DNA of 50,079 nt. Origin: an uncultured Roseovarius sp. GTDB taxonomy: Bacteria > Pseudomonadota > Alphaproteobacteria > Rhodobacterales > Rhodobacteraceae. A program made the position numbers and the translations under genes. The stretch covers positions 1-50,079 of the forward strand of contig NZ_CAJXIP010000010.1 in the NCBI RefSeq assembly GCF_913054395.1, read 5' to 3'. Below are positions 29,572-38,662 of the stretch, piece by piece (the first letter of the stretch is position 1; each line of letters begins with the position of its first letter). A model generated the notes under the pieces. It was not told the origin of the DNA, did no database searches, and saw only the letters and a list, made by a program, of their open reading frames with translations.

Positions 29572-29656
29572 CTCGTACTACGGGATTCCCCTAATATTTC
29601 CAAAAATCACTTACCGTTATCGTCTTCCCACACCACTCACATATGGGAAGCCCAAC

Positions 29657-30454
29657 ATGATACTTGTAATTGACGCACTGAACCGAGACCGGTTCCAATC
29701 TGTCATCGACGATATGTTCCGACTGCGCGCCCGTGTCTTTCGAGACCGCATGGGGTGGGAAGTCGCCGTCCACGACGGTCGCGAATTCGATCTCTTTGAC
29801 AACCTTGACCCCGTGTACCTTGTCGCCCTTGACGACGCTTATAACGTAATCGGGTGCAACCGGATGCTGCAAACCACCGGACCGCACATGCTGACCGATG
29901 TGTTTCAGGACATCCTGTGCGGTGAACCGCCGTTGCGCAGCGCCACGGTCTGGGAAAACACCCGGTTTTGCATCGACACCGAACGCCTTAAACGCCCGGA
30001 TAGCACACGAAGCGTGTCCTCCACTGCCTGCGAGCTTATGGCCGGAATTGCGGAATACGCCTATGAGTCCGGCTTGACGGACGTGATCAGCGTCGTTGAC
30101 CCTGCCATGGATCGCATTCTCAAACGCTGTGACAACGCGCCCTACGGATATCTCGGGAAAACGGTTCAGATGGGCAAGACCAAGGCTCTTGCCGCGCTCA
30201 GCGATATCACCGAAGAGCGGATTGCGCGCATTCGCGCATTCGGCGAAATCACCGGCAATATCTTCGCGGACGAAGACGAGGTTGCCGAAGCGCTTGCTGC
30301 GCAGGTCACGGACGACATGCTTCCGCCGTATCTTCTCGACTACTGCAATGAACAGATCGCGGCCGCGTCAACGCTCCATGAAAAGGATGCCGCACTGCGC
30401 CTCAAGGCGGCGCTCGTGGAAAAGGTTCGTTCCCGCTCGGATATGCGCGCTTAA
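29657..30454 (+). CDS. Acyl-homoserine lactone synthase (LuxI family)
   Basis: A 265-residue autoinducer synthase that makes an acyl-homoserine lactone from SAM and acyl-ACP. All diagnostic residues sit at family positions: R24, F28, W34, D45, D48 and R69 (FRLRARVFRDRMGW, EFDLFDN, GCNRML). The catalytic core ends near residue 200. About 60 more residues follow (ERIARIRAFGEITGNIF, then DDMLPPYLLDYCNEQIAAAS), helical and acidic, making it longer than the usual 190-220. The acyl chain cannot be predicted. It forms a pair with luxR upstream. Confidence 0.92.
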   Translation: MILVIDALNRDRFQSVIDDMFRLRARVFRDRMGWEVAVHDGREFDLFDNLDPVYLVALDDAYNVIGCNRMLQTTGPHMLTDVFQDILCGEPPLRSATVWENTRFCIDTERLKRPDSTRSVSSTACELMAGIAEYAYESGLTDVISVVDPAMDRILKRCDNAPYGYLGKTVQMGKTKALAALSDITEERIARIRAFGEITGNIFADEDEVAEALAAQVTDDMLPPYLLDYCNEQIAAASTLHEKDAALRLKAALVEKVRSRSDMRA

Positions 30455-30521
30455 CCCCCAGAAAAGCGCCGCCCCGGTCAGACGGCACAGGCCGGATGCC
30501 ACCCTGAAGCGACAGAACGAA

Positions 30522-30566
30522 AAGGGCCGCCCCGATTTCTCCCTGGGGCGGCCCTTGTTTGTTTTA
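30522..30566. terminator. Bidirectional terminator between luxI and tig
   Basis: AAGGGCCGCCCC (30522-30533) pairs with GGGGCGGCCCTT (30545-30556) around an 11-base loop, followed by TTGTTTGTTTT on plus and TTTTCGTTC on minus. It separates two convergent genes. Confidence 0.88.
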
Positions 30567-30586
30567 GCATCGCGACTGCCGAGCGA

Positions 30587-31918
30587 TTACTCGTCGTTCA
30601 TCGCCTCGATGGCTTTTTCCAGGTCCTCTTTCGAGATTTCCTTGTCGGACACCTGAGCCAGTTCAATCACGAAATCGACGACCTTGTCTTCGAAGATCGG
30701 CGCGCGCATCTGCTGACGCATCTGCGGATTTTTCTGAACGTATTCAAAGAATTCCCGCTCGTGGCCCGGATATTGACGGGCCTGGTTCATCACGGCCTGT
30801 GTCATCTCGGCGTCGGTCACTTCGATATTCGCCTTCTGGCCCAGCTCGGCCAGAACCAGCCCGAGGCGCACGCGACGCTCAGCCAGTTTGCTGTGCTCGT
30901 CGCTCACCTCGATTTCGGGATGATCATGGCCCTGAACGTCAGGGTTTTCCTCGTGCCAGAGCTGATGCGCGATCTGCTTGGCCTCGGATTCGACCATGGT
31001 CGGCGGAAGCTCAAAGCTGAACTTTTCGTCCAGCGCATCCAGCAGGTTGCGCTTGAGAATAGCGCGCGAGGCGCCGGCGTATTCGGCTTCGAGGCGCTCG
31101 CTGATCTGGCCCTTGAGACCGGCAAGATCCTCTGCCCCGTATTTCTGGGCCAGCTCGTCATTCACCTCGGCGGCAACCGGCATGCGCACGGCTTTGATGG
31201 TGCAGTCGAACACCGCCTCTTTACCGGCCAGATGCTCGGCCTGATATTCCTCGGGGAAGGTGACCGTCACGGCCTTTTCTTCATCCTTCTTCACGCCGAC
31301 CAGCTGGTCTTCGAAACCGGGGATAAAGCTGTTGGAACCAAGAACCAGCGGGTAATCTTCGGCGCTGCCGCCTTCGAACGCTTCGCCGTCGACCTTGCCA
31401 ACAAAGTCGATCACGACCTGGTCGCCGTCTTTCGCTTTGACGCCGGCCTTGCGGTCTTTGAAATCCTGCGCGCTTTCGGCCAGGTTTGCCAGCGCTTCGT
31501 CCACGTCCGCGTCGTTGGGTTTGACGGTCAGGCGCTCAAGCTCGATTGCCTTGAGGTCAACTTCCGGGATCGGCGGCAGAGCTTCATAGCTCATCTCGAC
31601 TTCGACGTCGTCGCCTTCTTTCCAGTCCTGATTGGTCATCTTGACATCAGGTTCAAAAGCCGGGCGTTCGCCTTTTTCCTCAAAATGCTTGGACATGGCG
31701 CCATCGACGGCCTCTTGCATGGCCTCCCCAAGGACACGCTGCCCGTATTGCTTTTTCAGCAGGGCCAGCGGCACCTTGCCTTTGCGAAAGCCTTTCAGCT
31801 CGATATCGGGCTGGGCTTCTTTCAGCTTCTCCATCACCTTGGCGTCGAGGTCCTGGGCTGACAGGATCATCTTGTAGCTGCGCTTTAGGCCTTCGTTCAG
31901 GGTCTCAGTGACCTGCAT
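30587..31918 (-). CDS. tig: Trigger factor
   Basis: A 443-residue ribosome-associated chaperone and peptidyl-prolyl isomerase. It has the ribosome-binding N-domain ([19 protein letters not shown], the GFRxGxxP signature near residue 44), an FKBP domain with [21 protein letters not shown] (residues about 160-180), and a helical C-domain ([18 protein letters not shown]). It folds nascent chains at the tunnel exit. Length is normal. The upstream 280 bases (31919-32198) to DUF808 hold no gene I can see. Confidence 0.97.
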   Translation of the reverse strand: MQVTETLNEGLKRSYKMILSAQDLDAKVMEKLKEAQPDIELKGFRKGKVPLALLKKQYGQRVLGEAMQEAVDGAMSKHFEEKGERPAFEPDVKMTNQDWKEGDDVEVEMSYEALPPIPEVDLKAIELERLTVKPNDADVDEALANLAESAQDFKDRKAGVKAKDGDQVVIDFVGKVDGEAFEGGSAEDYPLVLGSNSFIPGFEDQLVGVKKDEEKAVTVTFPEEYQAEHLAGKEAVFDCTIKAVRMPVAAEVNDELAQKYGAEDLAGLKGQISERLEAEYAGASRAILKRNLLDALDEKFSFELPPTMVESEAKQIAHQLWHEENPDVQGHDHPEIEVSDEHSKLAERRVRLGLVLAELGQKANIEVTDAEMTQAVMNQARQYPGHEREFFEYVQKNPQMRQQMRAPIFEDKVVDFVIELAQVSDKEISKEDLEKAIEAMNDE

Positions 31919-32198
31919 TGTTCGTCCTCATCCATTGCAATCGGGCCGCGGAGGCGTCCGCAGCGGTCAAAATCACGGGTCGTTCTAGGTGCGCGGCGCG
32001 CGGCTTGCAAGCAGAGTCTTTGCCCTGCCCCGCCCGAGCCCCGCAAAGCAGGTGACAGATAAGGGAAGTCTGACTGAAGCAGGGGGCAGCAGGTGAGCAA
32101 TCCGCATTATCATAGCAGGTTTTTGCCAGCAGAAAACTTCCGCTGATGGCCTGTCCAGCCAGGGAAACACAAAGCCTGTCTGTTCGCGCAAAGCCGCG

Positions 32199-33158
32199 TC
32201 AGGCTTTTTCGGGAAAGAGCCACCCCGTGACCGGCACCACCGCATGGGTGACGATCGGGATCAGCACGAACCCGGCGGCCAGCCCGATAATCCCGTCCAG
32301 CCCGGCGGTCACCAGCCAGGTCACAAAGCCTTGCCCCGAGCCGACAGCCTCTGATGTCACTTTCGCGGCCTGCTTGACCTGCTCATAAGGCAGATGCCAC
32401 CCCAGATCATGCAGCCCGTGCACGAGGATGCTGCCACCGACCCAGAGCATGGCCACCGTGCCCACCGTCGCGATCACGACCATCACGGAAGGCATTGATC
32501 TGACTATTCTGCGCCCCACCGCCCGTGTCGCGGAAAAGCGTCCCTTCGCGCTAAGAAAAACACCCAGATCATCGGCTTTCACCAGCATGGCCACAGCCCC
32601 ATAGACCAGCGCGGTAATCCCGATGGCCACCGCCGCCAACGCCGTCGCCTGTATCCACAAGGCATCAATATCTATCTGCGCAAGAGAGATTGTCATGATC
32701 TCTGCCGACAGGATGAAATCGGTCTTGATGGCGCCTTTCACCCGCTGCGTTTCAAGGTGCGCCGCCTCAAGCGTCTCGGCCTGCTGCGGGCCGTGATCCT
32801 TATGCGGGATGATCAGGTGCCAGACCTTTTCAGCCCCCTCAAAACAGAGATACGCGCCGCCGATCATCAACAGCGGCGTCAATAGCCACGGCAGAAAGGC
32901 ATCAAGCAACAGCGCCACCGGCAAGAGGATCACCAGTTTGTTGAAGAACGAGGCGCGCGCGATTTTCCACACGATCGGCAATTCGCGCGCCGCCGGTAGC
33001 CCTGTCACATATTTGGGCGTCACCGCCGCATCATCTATGACCACGCCTGCGGCTTTCGCCCCGGCCTTGCTGGCCTGCGCCGAGACATCATCAAGTTGCG
33101 CCGCCGCCAGCTTGGCAATTGCTGCAACGTCGTCAAAAAGGGCCAGTAATCCGCTCAT
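32199..33158 (-). CDS. DUF808 (YedI-like) membrane protein
   Basis: A 319-residue inner-membrane protein. The N-terminus MSGLLALFDDVAAIAKLAAAQLDDVSAQASKAGAKAAGVVIDD is the hallmark of DUF808. GLPAARELPIVWKIARASFFNKLVIL and several membrane helices follow (LLLDAFLPWLLTPLLMIGGAYLCFEGAEK and later repeats). The role is unknown. It stands alone. The C-terminal segment ends at GWLFPEKA. Confidence 0.9.
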   Translation of the reverse strand: MSGLLALFDDVAAIAKLAAAQLDDVSAQASKAGAKAAGVVIDDAAVTPKYVTGLPAARELPIVWKIARASFFNKLVILLPVALLLDAFLPWLLTPLLMIGGAYLCFEGAEKVWHLIIPHKDHGPQQAETLEAAHLETQRVKGAIKTDFILSAEIMTISLAQIDIDALWIQATALAAVAIGITALVYGAVAMLVKADDLGVFLSAKGRFSATRAVGRRIVRSMPSVMVVIATVGTVAMLWVGGSILVHGLHDLGWHLPYEQVKQAAKVTSEAVGSGQGFVTWLVTAGLDGIIGLAAGFVLIPIVTHAVVPVTGWLFPEKA

Positions 33159-33657
33159 TGAATTCTCTGCCTTGGTTCGCCGTGAAAATAGCCGACATTC
33201 CCCAAGTAAAATGACTGCACCACCATGATGTCGCAGTTTCGTGCCGCGTTCAAGCCACTCGGCCGCCTATCGCGGACCTCGCCCCCCACACGAACCGGAA
33301 TAGCACCGCCTTGTCAGACGATGTCGCCTTCACAGCCCGCTCTGGTCGAAGTGTTGCGCGTTTTGCGACAGACTTTTTCTCAAATGTCCGTAGATCGGAT
33401 AACTGGCGTTTGCTACCGTCGAGATCGGAGGTGCCACCCATTACTGTCCTTAAACTTACATCCCAAAATGTATTGCGGATTGGCATCTCCACGACCCCTC
33501 CAAAATCAAACCCGCCTTAGCACGACACGAAAACGATCCCGCTTGATTGGTGGCTTGCTGAAAGGGGTTCGCCCGCGGTTTTCGCCGATTGATATTGAAT
33601 AACAATTGCATGCCGCTCATGGTCCACTCACGTCAAACAGGCTAACCGGAGAACAGG
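33159..33657. other. Gene-poor intergenic region
   Basis: Nearly 500 bases between two genes. Open frames on either strand look random in composition and lack ribosome sites. No repeat, tRNA or terminator stands out. It may hold the promoter of the gene at 33658 or a decayed gene; I see no firm sign of either. Confidence 0.5.
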
Positions 33658-33996
33658 ATGAAATATCTTTACGTTATGGTGGTGGCATTGATGGCCCTGT
33701 CCCCCGCCGGACAAGCTTCGGCTGATCAGAAGCCAAAGATCGGTCATTGCCCGCCCGGACTCGCCAAGAAGAACCCGCCTTGCGTTCCTCCTGGCCTGGC
33801 CAAGAATAACTATCGGGTCGGCGACAGATACTACCTGGACGACTATTTGAGCGACCATGACCGGCGGCGTCACGGCTTGCCGCGTCTTCCTTATGGACAA
33901 AGTTACTACCGCGTCGGCGACAGCCTGATCCGCGTCGACAATGAAACACGTGAAGTTCTCGAACTGATCGAGGCCGTTTCCAGGGTGCTCGACTAA
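33658..33996 (+). CDS. Small exported protein, RcnB-like in style
   Basis: A 112-residue protein with a signal peptide (MKYLYVMVVALMALSPAGQASA, cleavage after ASA). Two 'PPGLAKK/N' motifs (CPPGLAKKNPPCVPPGLAKNN) follow, and then a YRVGDRYYLDDY region whose YRVGD motif recurs later (YYRVGDSLIRVD). This layout resembles small periplasmic proteins related to the nickel/cobalt regulator RcnB; the tie is by pattern only. GGAGAACAGG precedes the ATG. No metal transporter gene is adjacent. Confidence 0.6.
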   Translation: MKYLYVMVVALMALSPAGQASADQKPKIGHCPPGLAKKNPPCVPPGLAKNNYRVGDRYYLDDYLSDHDRRRHGLPRLPYGQSYYRVGDSLIRVDNETREVLELIEAVSRVLD

Positions 33997-34165
33997 ACTC
34001 GGCCCGAAAGACAAATGAAGGTTCGTGCAACCGGCGCCCCGACGGTCACAATCCGGATCGCGTCAGGGCGTTCGGTTATATCCCAATCGTTGGTATCTGG
34101 ACAAAGTCGGCCGGGGGTGTTCAGTTCCGTTTGAACACCTCTTCTTGAACAGGGAGCAAGAGCAG

Positions 34166-35140
34166 ATGGCACGCAGCGTGATAATCGAAGAATTCGGCGG
34201 TCCGGAAAACATGAAGATCGTCGATCGCGAGGTCGGTGAACCGGGGGCCGGCGAAATCAGGATTCGGCACAAGGCCTGTGGACTGAACTTCATTGACGTC
34301 TATCAGCGCACCGGTCTTTACCCGCTTGAGCTGCCGCATGCGCTCGGGATGGAAGCGGCGGGGATCGTCGAGGCCGTCGGTGAAGGGGTGACCCACCTCA
34401 AGCCCGGGGATCGGGCCGCCTATGCCTCCATGCCGCCGGGCGCCTATTGCGACGCGCGCGTCATGCCCGCCGCTCAGGTCTGTCCGCTGCCCGACAGCAT
34501 TTCTTTCGAGGAAGGCGCCGCCATCATGCTTCAGGGCATGACGGTCGAGTATCTCTTTCACAGGGTCTGGCCGCTAGAAGCGGGCGACAAGGTCTTGTTC
34601 CATGCCGCGGCGGGCGGCGTCGGACTTTTGGCATGCCAATGGGCAAAATCCGAGGGCATCGAGCTGATCGGCACGGCCGGATCGGATGAAAAATGCAAGC
34701 TCGCACTCGACTACGGCGCGGCACATTGCATCAACTATCGGGACCACGATTTTGTGCCGGAAGTGAAAAAGCTGACGGGTGGCGCGGGCGTAAGTGTCGT
34801 AATGGACGGGGTCGGCAAGGACACCTTCGACGGCTCGCTCGATTGCATCCAGCCTCTTGGCATGATGATTTCTTTTGGCAACGCATCCGGGCCGGTCGAA
34901 CCGGTCAGTCTTCTCACCCTGGCAAGCAAGGGCTCGCTCAAGCTGACGCGCACCACACTTTTCACCTTTCTGGCCGATCATGCCCGCTGTCAGGACATGG
35001 CAAAGCATGTTTTCTCCAAGGTCGAAAGCGGCGCCATCAAGGTCAAGGTCGGCCAGACGTTTCCGCTTGAACGGATCGTCGATGCGCATCGCGCACTCGA
35101 AAGCCGACAGACAACAGGGTCGACGGTCATAACACTGTGA
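34166..35140 (+). CDS. NADPH:quinone oxidoreductase (zinc-independent MDR family)
   Basis: A 324-residue medium-chain reductase close to QorA. It has the quinone-reductase start EVGEPGAGEIRIRHKACGLNFIDVYQRTGLYPL, the NADPH-binding AAAGGVGLLACQWAKSEG (residues about 147-165), and the C-terminal pattern YPLERIVDAHRALESRQTTGSTVITL-like end. No structural zinc cysteine cluster is present, as expected for the quinone branch. ATG 34166 fits; the frame is open upstream. It reduces quinones or related carbonyls with NADPH. Confidence 0.92.
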   Translation: MARSVIIEEFGGPENMKIVDREVGEPGAGEIRIRHKACGLNFIDVYQRTGLYPLELPHALGMEAAGIVEAVGEGVTHLKPGDRAAYASMPPGAYCDARVMPAAQVCPLPDSISFEEGAAIMLQGMTVEYLFHRVWPLEAGDKVLFHAAAGGVGLLACQWAKSEGIELIGTAGSDEKCKLALDYGAAHCINYRDHDFVPEVKKLTGGAGVSVVMDGVGKDTFDGSLDCIQPLGMMISFGNASGPVEPVSLLTLASKGSLKLTRTTLFTFLADHARCQDMAKHVFSKVESGAIKVKVGQTFPLERIVDAHRALESRQTTGSTVITL

Positions 35141-35283
35141 GGGTGCGATCCGGCATGCTGGGCGCTTCTGCCGCGTAGGATCTGCCCTCTGCACCTGATA
35201 ATCTCGGCATATTACAATCCGGGCGATCTACGGTATGACCATAGATCGCCCCGACCGGAAAACCTGATGAAAGAGGTCTACTC

Positions 35284-35757
35284 ATGCGATCAAATCCCAC
35301 CCGCCGCAGCCTGATCCTTGGTGCCTGTGCAGTTACGGTCGCATCCGCACTGCCCGCTATTGCCAAAACCGCACCGTCGATCCACGTCCTCAAGGACCCC
35401 AATTGCGGATGTTGCGAAGGCTGGATCGAAATCCTGCAATCCGAAGGCTTTGATGTCACGGTCCAGGCAAGCATGGGCACATTGCTTGCCCGCTACAAAA
35501 GCGACAACGGCATCCCGCAACAGATGATTTCCTGTCACACCGGCAAGATCGCGGGCTATATGATCGAAGGCCATGTTCCGCCTGCCGATATCCGTCGCCT
35601 GCTGAAAGAACGGCCGGACGCGGTGGGGCTCGCGGTGCCCGGAATGCCCTACGGCTCGCCGGGCATGGGGCCTGAAAGCGAACGGGATGCCTATGACGTG
35701 TTCCTGATCCGTCGCGACGGTTCGACCGAAGTCTTTGCCAGTTATTCCGCCGCCTGA
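35284..35757 (+). CDS. DUF411 protein, probable copper-linked, Tat-exported
   Basis: A 157-residue protein. The N-terminus has a twin-arginine pattern (TRRSLILGACAVTVASALPAIA). The mature part holds the DUF411 hallmark VLKDPNCGCCEGWIEILQSEGFDV with a CxCC metal-type motif, then SCHTGKIAGYMIEGHVPPADIRRLL and VGLAVPGMPYGSPGMG. DUF411 proteins accompany copper resistance in many bacteria. No copper pump is adjacent here. AGAGG lies before the ATG. Confidence 0.88.
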   Translation: MRSNPTRRSLILGACAVTVASALPAIAKTAPSIHVLKDPNCGCCEGWIEILQSEGFDVTVQASMGTLLARYKSDNGIPQQMISCHTGKIAGYMIEGHVPPADIRRLLKERPDAVGLAVPGMPYGSPGMGPESERDAYDVFLIRRDGSTEVFASYSAA

Positions 35758-35859
35758 CCTAATGTCGGCACCACGAATGGCCGCGAGAGCCTTTATGGCT
35801 CTCGCCTCGCGCTCCATGCGATGATCACAGCACTAGTGACCCGCCGAAATACCAGACGG

Positions 35860-36546
35860 TTACGCGCCAACGCCCCACCAGCGCAGCGTATGCTGAAGAT
35901 GATCGCGTATCGCCACGAAAGCCGCCTCTGCATCGCGGGCTTGCAGGGCCGCAATAATTCTCAGGTGCTCTTCCATCGACGACACGATGCGGTCGGCCAG
36001 AAAGGGCCGTGTGTTCTGGATCACCGCGATCCGGTTACGGTTCTCACCATAAAGCCTCAGGGCAAGCTTTGATCCAAGCCCCGTCGATAAAGCATCATGC
36101 AAGGAGAGATCCGTTTCGATGGCGCGGCGCGGCAAATCCGGACTCAGCCGGGTATGCGCATCCTCCAGCAGGATGTCATGCTCTTCTTTCAGCGCAGCAA
36201 GCGGGATTTCACCGCTGTTCAGGATAAGGCGCCGCGCCCCTTCGCAATCGAAAACCGCCCGCAATTCCAGACATTCGCGTGTCGTCTCGGCCCCGGCCTC
36301 CATGATCATGACGCCGCGCTTTGGCAGCACCTTGACCAGCCCGCAGGCCTCGGCGCGCTTCACCGCATCGCGCACTGCGGAAATTGGTCGGTTAAGGCGC
36401 TGAACCAGCATTGGAATCGACAGAAACATGCCACTGCTCAGCGACCCGTCGCGCAAGCGCGCAACAAGCGCCTGATGGGCTTGGTCTGCAAGCAGCTCCG
36501 CAGCTCTCTCCGGCCCCTGGGTTAGCCCCGTCATAGCTCTGGTCAT
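35860..36546 (-). CDS. GntR-family regulator (FadR/FCD subfamily)
   Basis: A 228-residue regulator. The N-terminal winged HTH (ALVARLRDGSLSSGMFLSIPMLVQRLNRPISAVRDAVKRAEACGLVKV) is followed by an all-helical FCD effector domain (residues about 90-220) with the usual 'ELRAVFDCEGARRLI' and metal-site style histidines (SLHDALS, EEHLRIIAAL, RDHLQHTL). The gene is divergent from an NCS1 permease and has a repeated motif in the shared region, so it probably represses transport of a purine/pyrimidine-type nutrient until the effector appears. Confidence 0.9.
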   Translation of the reverse strand: MTRAMTGLTQGPERAAELLADQAHQALVARLRDGSLSSGMFLSIPMLVQRLNRPISAVRDAVKRAEACGLVKVLPKRGVMIMEAGAETTRECLELRAVFDCEGARRLILNSGEIPLAALKEEHDILLEDAHTRLSPDLPRRAIETDLSLHDALSTGLGSKLALRLYGENRNRIAVIQNTRPFLADRIVSSMEEHLRIIAALQARDAEAAFVAIRDHLQHTLRWWGVGA

Positions 36547-36620
36547 AATTAATCATACCGCCGTTTCGAGGGGGGTTTATCTTGCATTTCCAGAAAGACC
36601 ATCTTGATTATCAATCATAC
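36545..36620. promoter_or_regulatory. Repeated operator-like motif between GntR and NCS1 genes
   Basis: ATAATTAATCATAC (36545-36558) and ATTATCAATCATAC (36607-36620) agree at 12 of 14 bases, 62 bases apart. The second copy lies in a palindrome TGATT-ATC-AATCA (36605-36617). The first overlaps the GntR start codon. This fits autoregulation and joint control of the permease by the GntR protein. Confidence 0.5.
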
Positions 36621-36739
36621 ATAACAGCTGAGGCATCCTGCTAACATATTAGATGAAATAACAGAAGAATCGTCAACGTTGAACTCAGACACGGATGATT
36701 GAACGAATAGGCCGAAGGCCATCAACAGGGAGTATAAGC

Positions 36740-38170
36740 ATGCAGGAAATGACCATGGAAAACGGAAGCATACAGGGGGGTGACGACACCTTGAACCCTG
36801 TGACCAAGGACGAAAAATCCTGGGGGTGGTTTGCGATATTCAACGTGTGGGCCAACGACATTCAGTCGCTTTTTGGCTATTCGCTGGTGGCCTCGCTGTT
36901 CATTTCATACGGTGTCAGCGGCTGGACGGCCTTTCTGGCCCTCATCGCCGCAGCGCTGCTCGTGATGTTTCTGGTTAATCTCTCGGGTGCCGCGGGCGAG
37001 CGTTACGGCATTCCCTACCCGGTTTTCGCCCGCGCCAGCCTAGGAACGTCCGGTGCCAAACTGCCCGCCGTGTTGCGCGCCACGGTCGCCGTCTTTTGGT
37101 ATGGCGTTCAGGTCTATTTTGCCTCGACCGCCATTGCCCTGCTGATCCGGTCGGTGACCGGGATCACCGGAGGGACGGAGATGCTTGGCCTTGATGCGGT
37201 CGACTGGATTTCCTTCCTGATCGTATGGGCGTTCCATATCTGGATCTTCTGGCACGGCATGGACTGGGTCGAAACATTCCTGAATATCGCCGGGCCGTTC
37301 GTCTATGCGGTGATGATCGGGCTGGTGATTGTCCTTTGGAGCAAGTCCGACGGCCAACTTCTGTCACAGGCCCGAACGATCTTTGCCAACCCCGAGGGAA
37401 CCTGGGGCACCGAGATCAACGGCTTTATCGCCATCGTCGGCACCATGGTGGCCTATTTTGCGGCTGTGATGATCAACTTCAGTGACTTTTCGAGATATGC
37501 AAAAGACAAGAACGCGATGGTCCTTGGCAATCTTGCCGGGCTGCCGTTCAACATGATCCTGTTCTCGGCCCTGGCCCTGCTAACGACGGCGGGCGCCGCG
37601 GTGGTCTATGGCGAAAAGATCATTAACCCGACCGAAATCGTCGGCCGCACCGATAGCGTGATCCTGGGCATCGTGGCCGCCATTACGTTCTTTGCCGCCA
37701 CGGTCGGGATCAACCTGGTTGCGAACTTCATTCCCGCCGTCAATGGCATCGCCAACCTGTCCCCCTCCACGATCAGTTTCCGCAAGGCGGGTCTGATCAC
37801 CTCGGGGTTTGCCTTGATCATCGGCGGCTTGTGGACAAGCTTCATCAGTCAGTTCGGCATCAGCGGCTTCGTCAATACGCTTGGCGCAACGCTGGCCCCG
37901 CTCTACGGGATCATGATCGTCGACTACTACATCCTGCGCAAACAGGAGTTGAAGCGCGATGATCTCTACAACATGGAAAGTGGCACATATCACTTCCGCA
38001 ACGGGTGGAATGACAACGCGCTTGTCGCCTTTGCAATTGCTGCGGTGTTCTCGGTGGCGACGGTATGGGTGCCCTTCCTCGGTCAGCTTTCGGGCTATGC
38101 GTGGATCATCGGCGCTGTATTGGGCGGCGTGATCTACTTTGCCCGCTGCAAAAGCTCGCACAGGGTCTGA
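36740..38170 (+). CDS. NCS1-family nucleobase:cation symporter
   Basis: A 476-residue, 12-helix transporter of the NCS1 family (cytosine, allantoin, uracil, hydantoin, thiamine). Family segments are GWFAIFNVWANDIQSLFGYSLV, RYGIPYPVFARASLGTSGAKLPAVLRA, IVGTMVAYFAAVMINFSDFSRYAK and NTLGATLAPLYGIMIVDYYILRKQ. ATG 36740 is chosen for the AGGGAG before it. Substrate is set by residues not decidable here. The divergent GntR regulator suggests induction by the substrate. Confidence 0.92.
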   Translation: MQEMTMENGSIQGGDDTLNPVTKDEKSWGWFAIFNVWANDIQSLFGYSLVASLFISYGVSGWTAFLALIAAALLVMFLVNLSGAAGERYGIPYPVFARASLGTSGAKLPAVLRATVAVFWYGVQVYFASTAIALLIRSVTGITGGTEMLGLDAVDWISFLIVWAFHIWIFWHGMDWVETFLNIAGPFVYAVMIGLVIVLWSKSDGQLLSQARTIFANPEGTWGTEINGFIAIVGTMVAYFAAVMINFSDFSRYAKDKNAMVLGNLAGLPFNMILFSALALLTTAGAAVVYGEKIINPTEIVGRTDSVILGIVAAITFFAATVGINLVANFIPAVNGIANLSPSTISFRKAGLITSGFALIIGGLWTSFISQFGISGFVNTLGATLAPLYGIMIVDYYILRKQELKRDDLYNMESGTYHFRNGWNDNALVAFAIAAVFSVATVWVPFLGQLSGYAWIIGAVLGGVIYFARCKSSHRV

Positions 38171-38180
38171 AACAACGACG

Positions 38181-38229
38181 CGCCCGGCCTTAACGCTTGT
38201 TGCGGTTTGGCCGGGCGGCCATGATTTTT
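38181..38229 (+). terminator. Terminator-like hairpin after the NCS1 gene
   Basis: CGCCCGGCC (38181-38189) pairs with GGCCGGGCG (38209-38217), enclosing a 19-base loop, and a TTTTTT run follows at 38224-38229. It closes the permease gene, the last chromosomal gene before the element. Confidence 0.7.
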
Positions 38230-38398
38230 TCAACCTGCGTGGTGCGCCAGGGTTGAAATGCCACCCGGCCTGCAAAGCAGCACTGTCATCTAGGGCGAAA
38301 GCCGGGCCAGGGCCGTCGCAACAAACCAGCAGATTTCATCCGGATGCAGGGTGTTTCCCACCTGCACCACAACACGCAAGTCTTTGATTTTATTGATA

Positions 38399-38451
38399 TG
38401 GTGCGGGTGAAGGGACTCGAACCCCCACGCCAAAGGCGCCAGAACCTAAAT
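38399..38451 (-). tRNA. tRNA-Leu(UAG) 3' fragment: left attachment site of an integrated element
   Basis: Read on the minus strand, this gives the anticodon loop TTTAGGT (anticodon UAG at 38447-38449), the 3' anticodon arm TCTGG, a variable-arm pair GGCGCC/TTTGGCG, the T-arm GGGGGTTCGAGTCCC, the acceptor strand ACCCGCA and an encoded CCA. Identity with tRNA-Leu stops at the anticodon loop; the expected 5' arm (CCAGA) is replaced by unrelated bases, and no D-arm or 5' acceptor follows. A 3' tRNA piece of this kind is the standard scar of integrase-mediated insertion. The fragment should not be functional. An intact tRNA-Leu is expected at the right end, beyond the window. Confidence 0.88.
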
Positions 38452-38491
38452 TGGGCGAATATTTCAGTAAATCAAGAGGTTATCAGAAAAA

Positions 38492-38594
38492 TTTCGCAGG
38501 ACATAGCGAGAACGCATCATGAAACTGCGAAACAACCAAAATCGACAATAAGACAAAGAAAAACCGCTGAGGGGGCGGCCACCCACCTCAACGG
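38492..38594. repeat. Two inverted repeats near the left element end
   Basis: TTTCGCAG (38492-38499) and CTGCGAAA (38525-38532) are perfect 8-bp arms. CCGCTGAGG (38564-38572) and CCTCAACGG (38586-38594) are 9-bp arms with one mismatch and enclose a GGG/CCC inner stem. They lie within 145 bases of the attachment site, where integrase arm sites or a transcription stop are expected. No gene fits 38452-38662. Confidence 0.5.
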
Positions 38595-38662
38595 CTCAAG
38601 AAAAGTCTCTGTTTCCAATGAATACCAGACCACCGGCGTGATCGCAATCGCGGGAGGGGCCG

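Noticed and set aside
29497-29656. A classical 20-bp lux box before luxI
   Set aside because: No ACCTG-N10-CAGGT-like dyad is visible; only the 10-bp palindrome CGTGATCACG was kept, at low confidence.
33225-33602. Plus-strand frame of 125 codons in the intergenic region
   Set aside because: Composition is random (many Arg/Ser/Pro), there is no ribosome site and it overlaps nothing meaningful.
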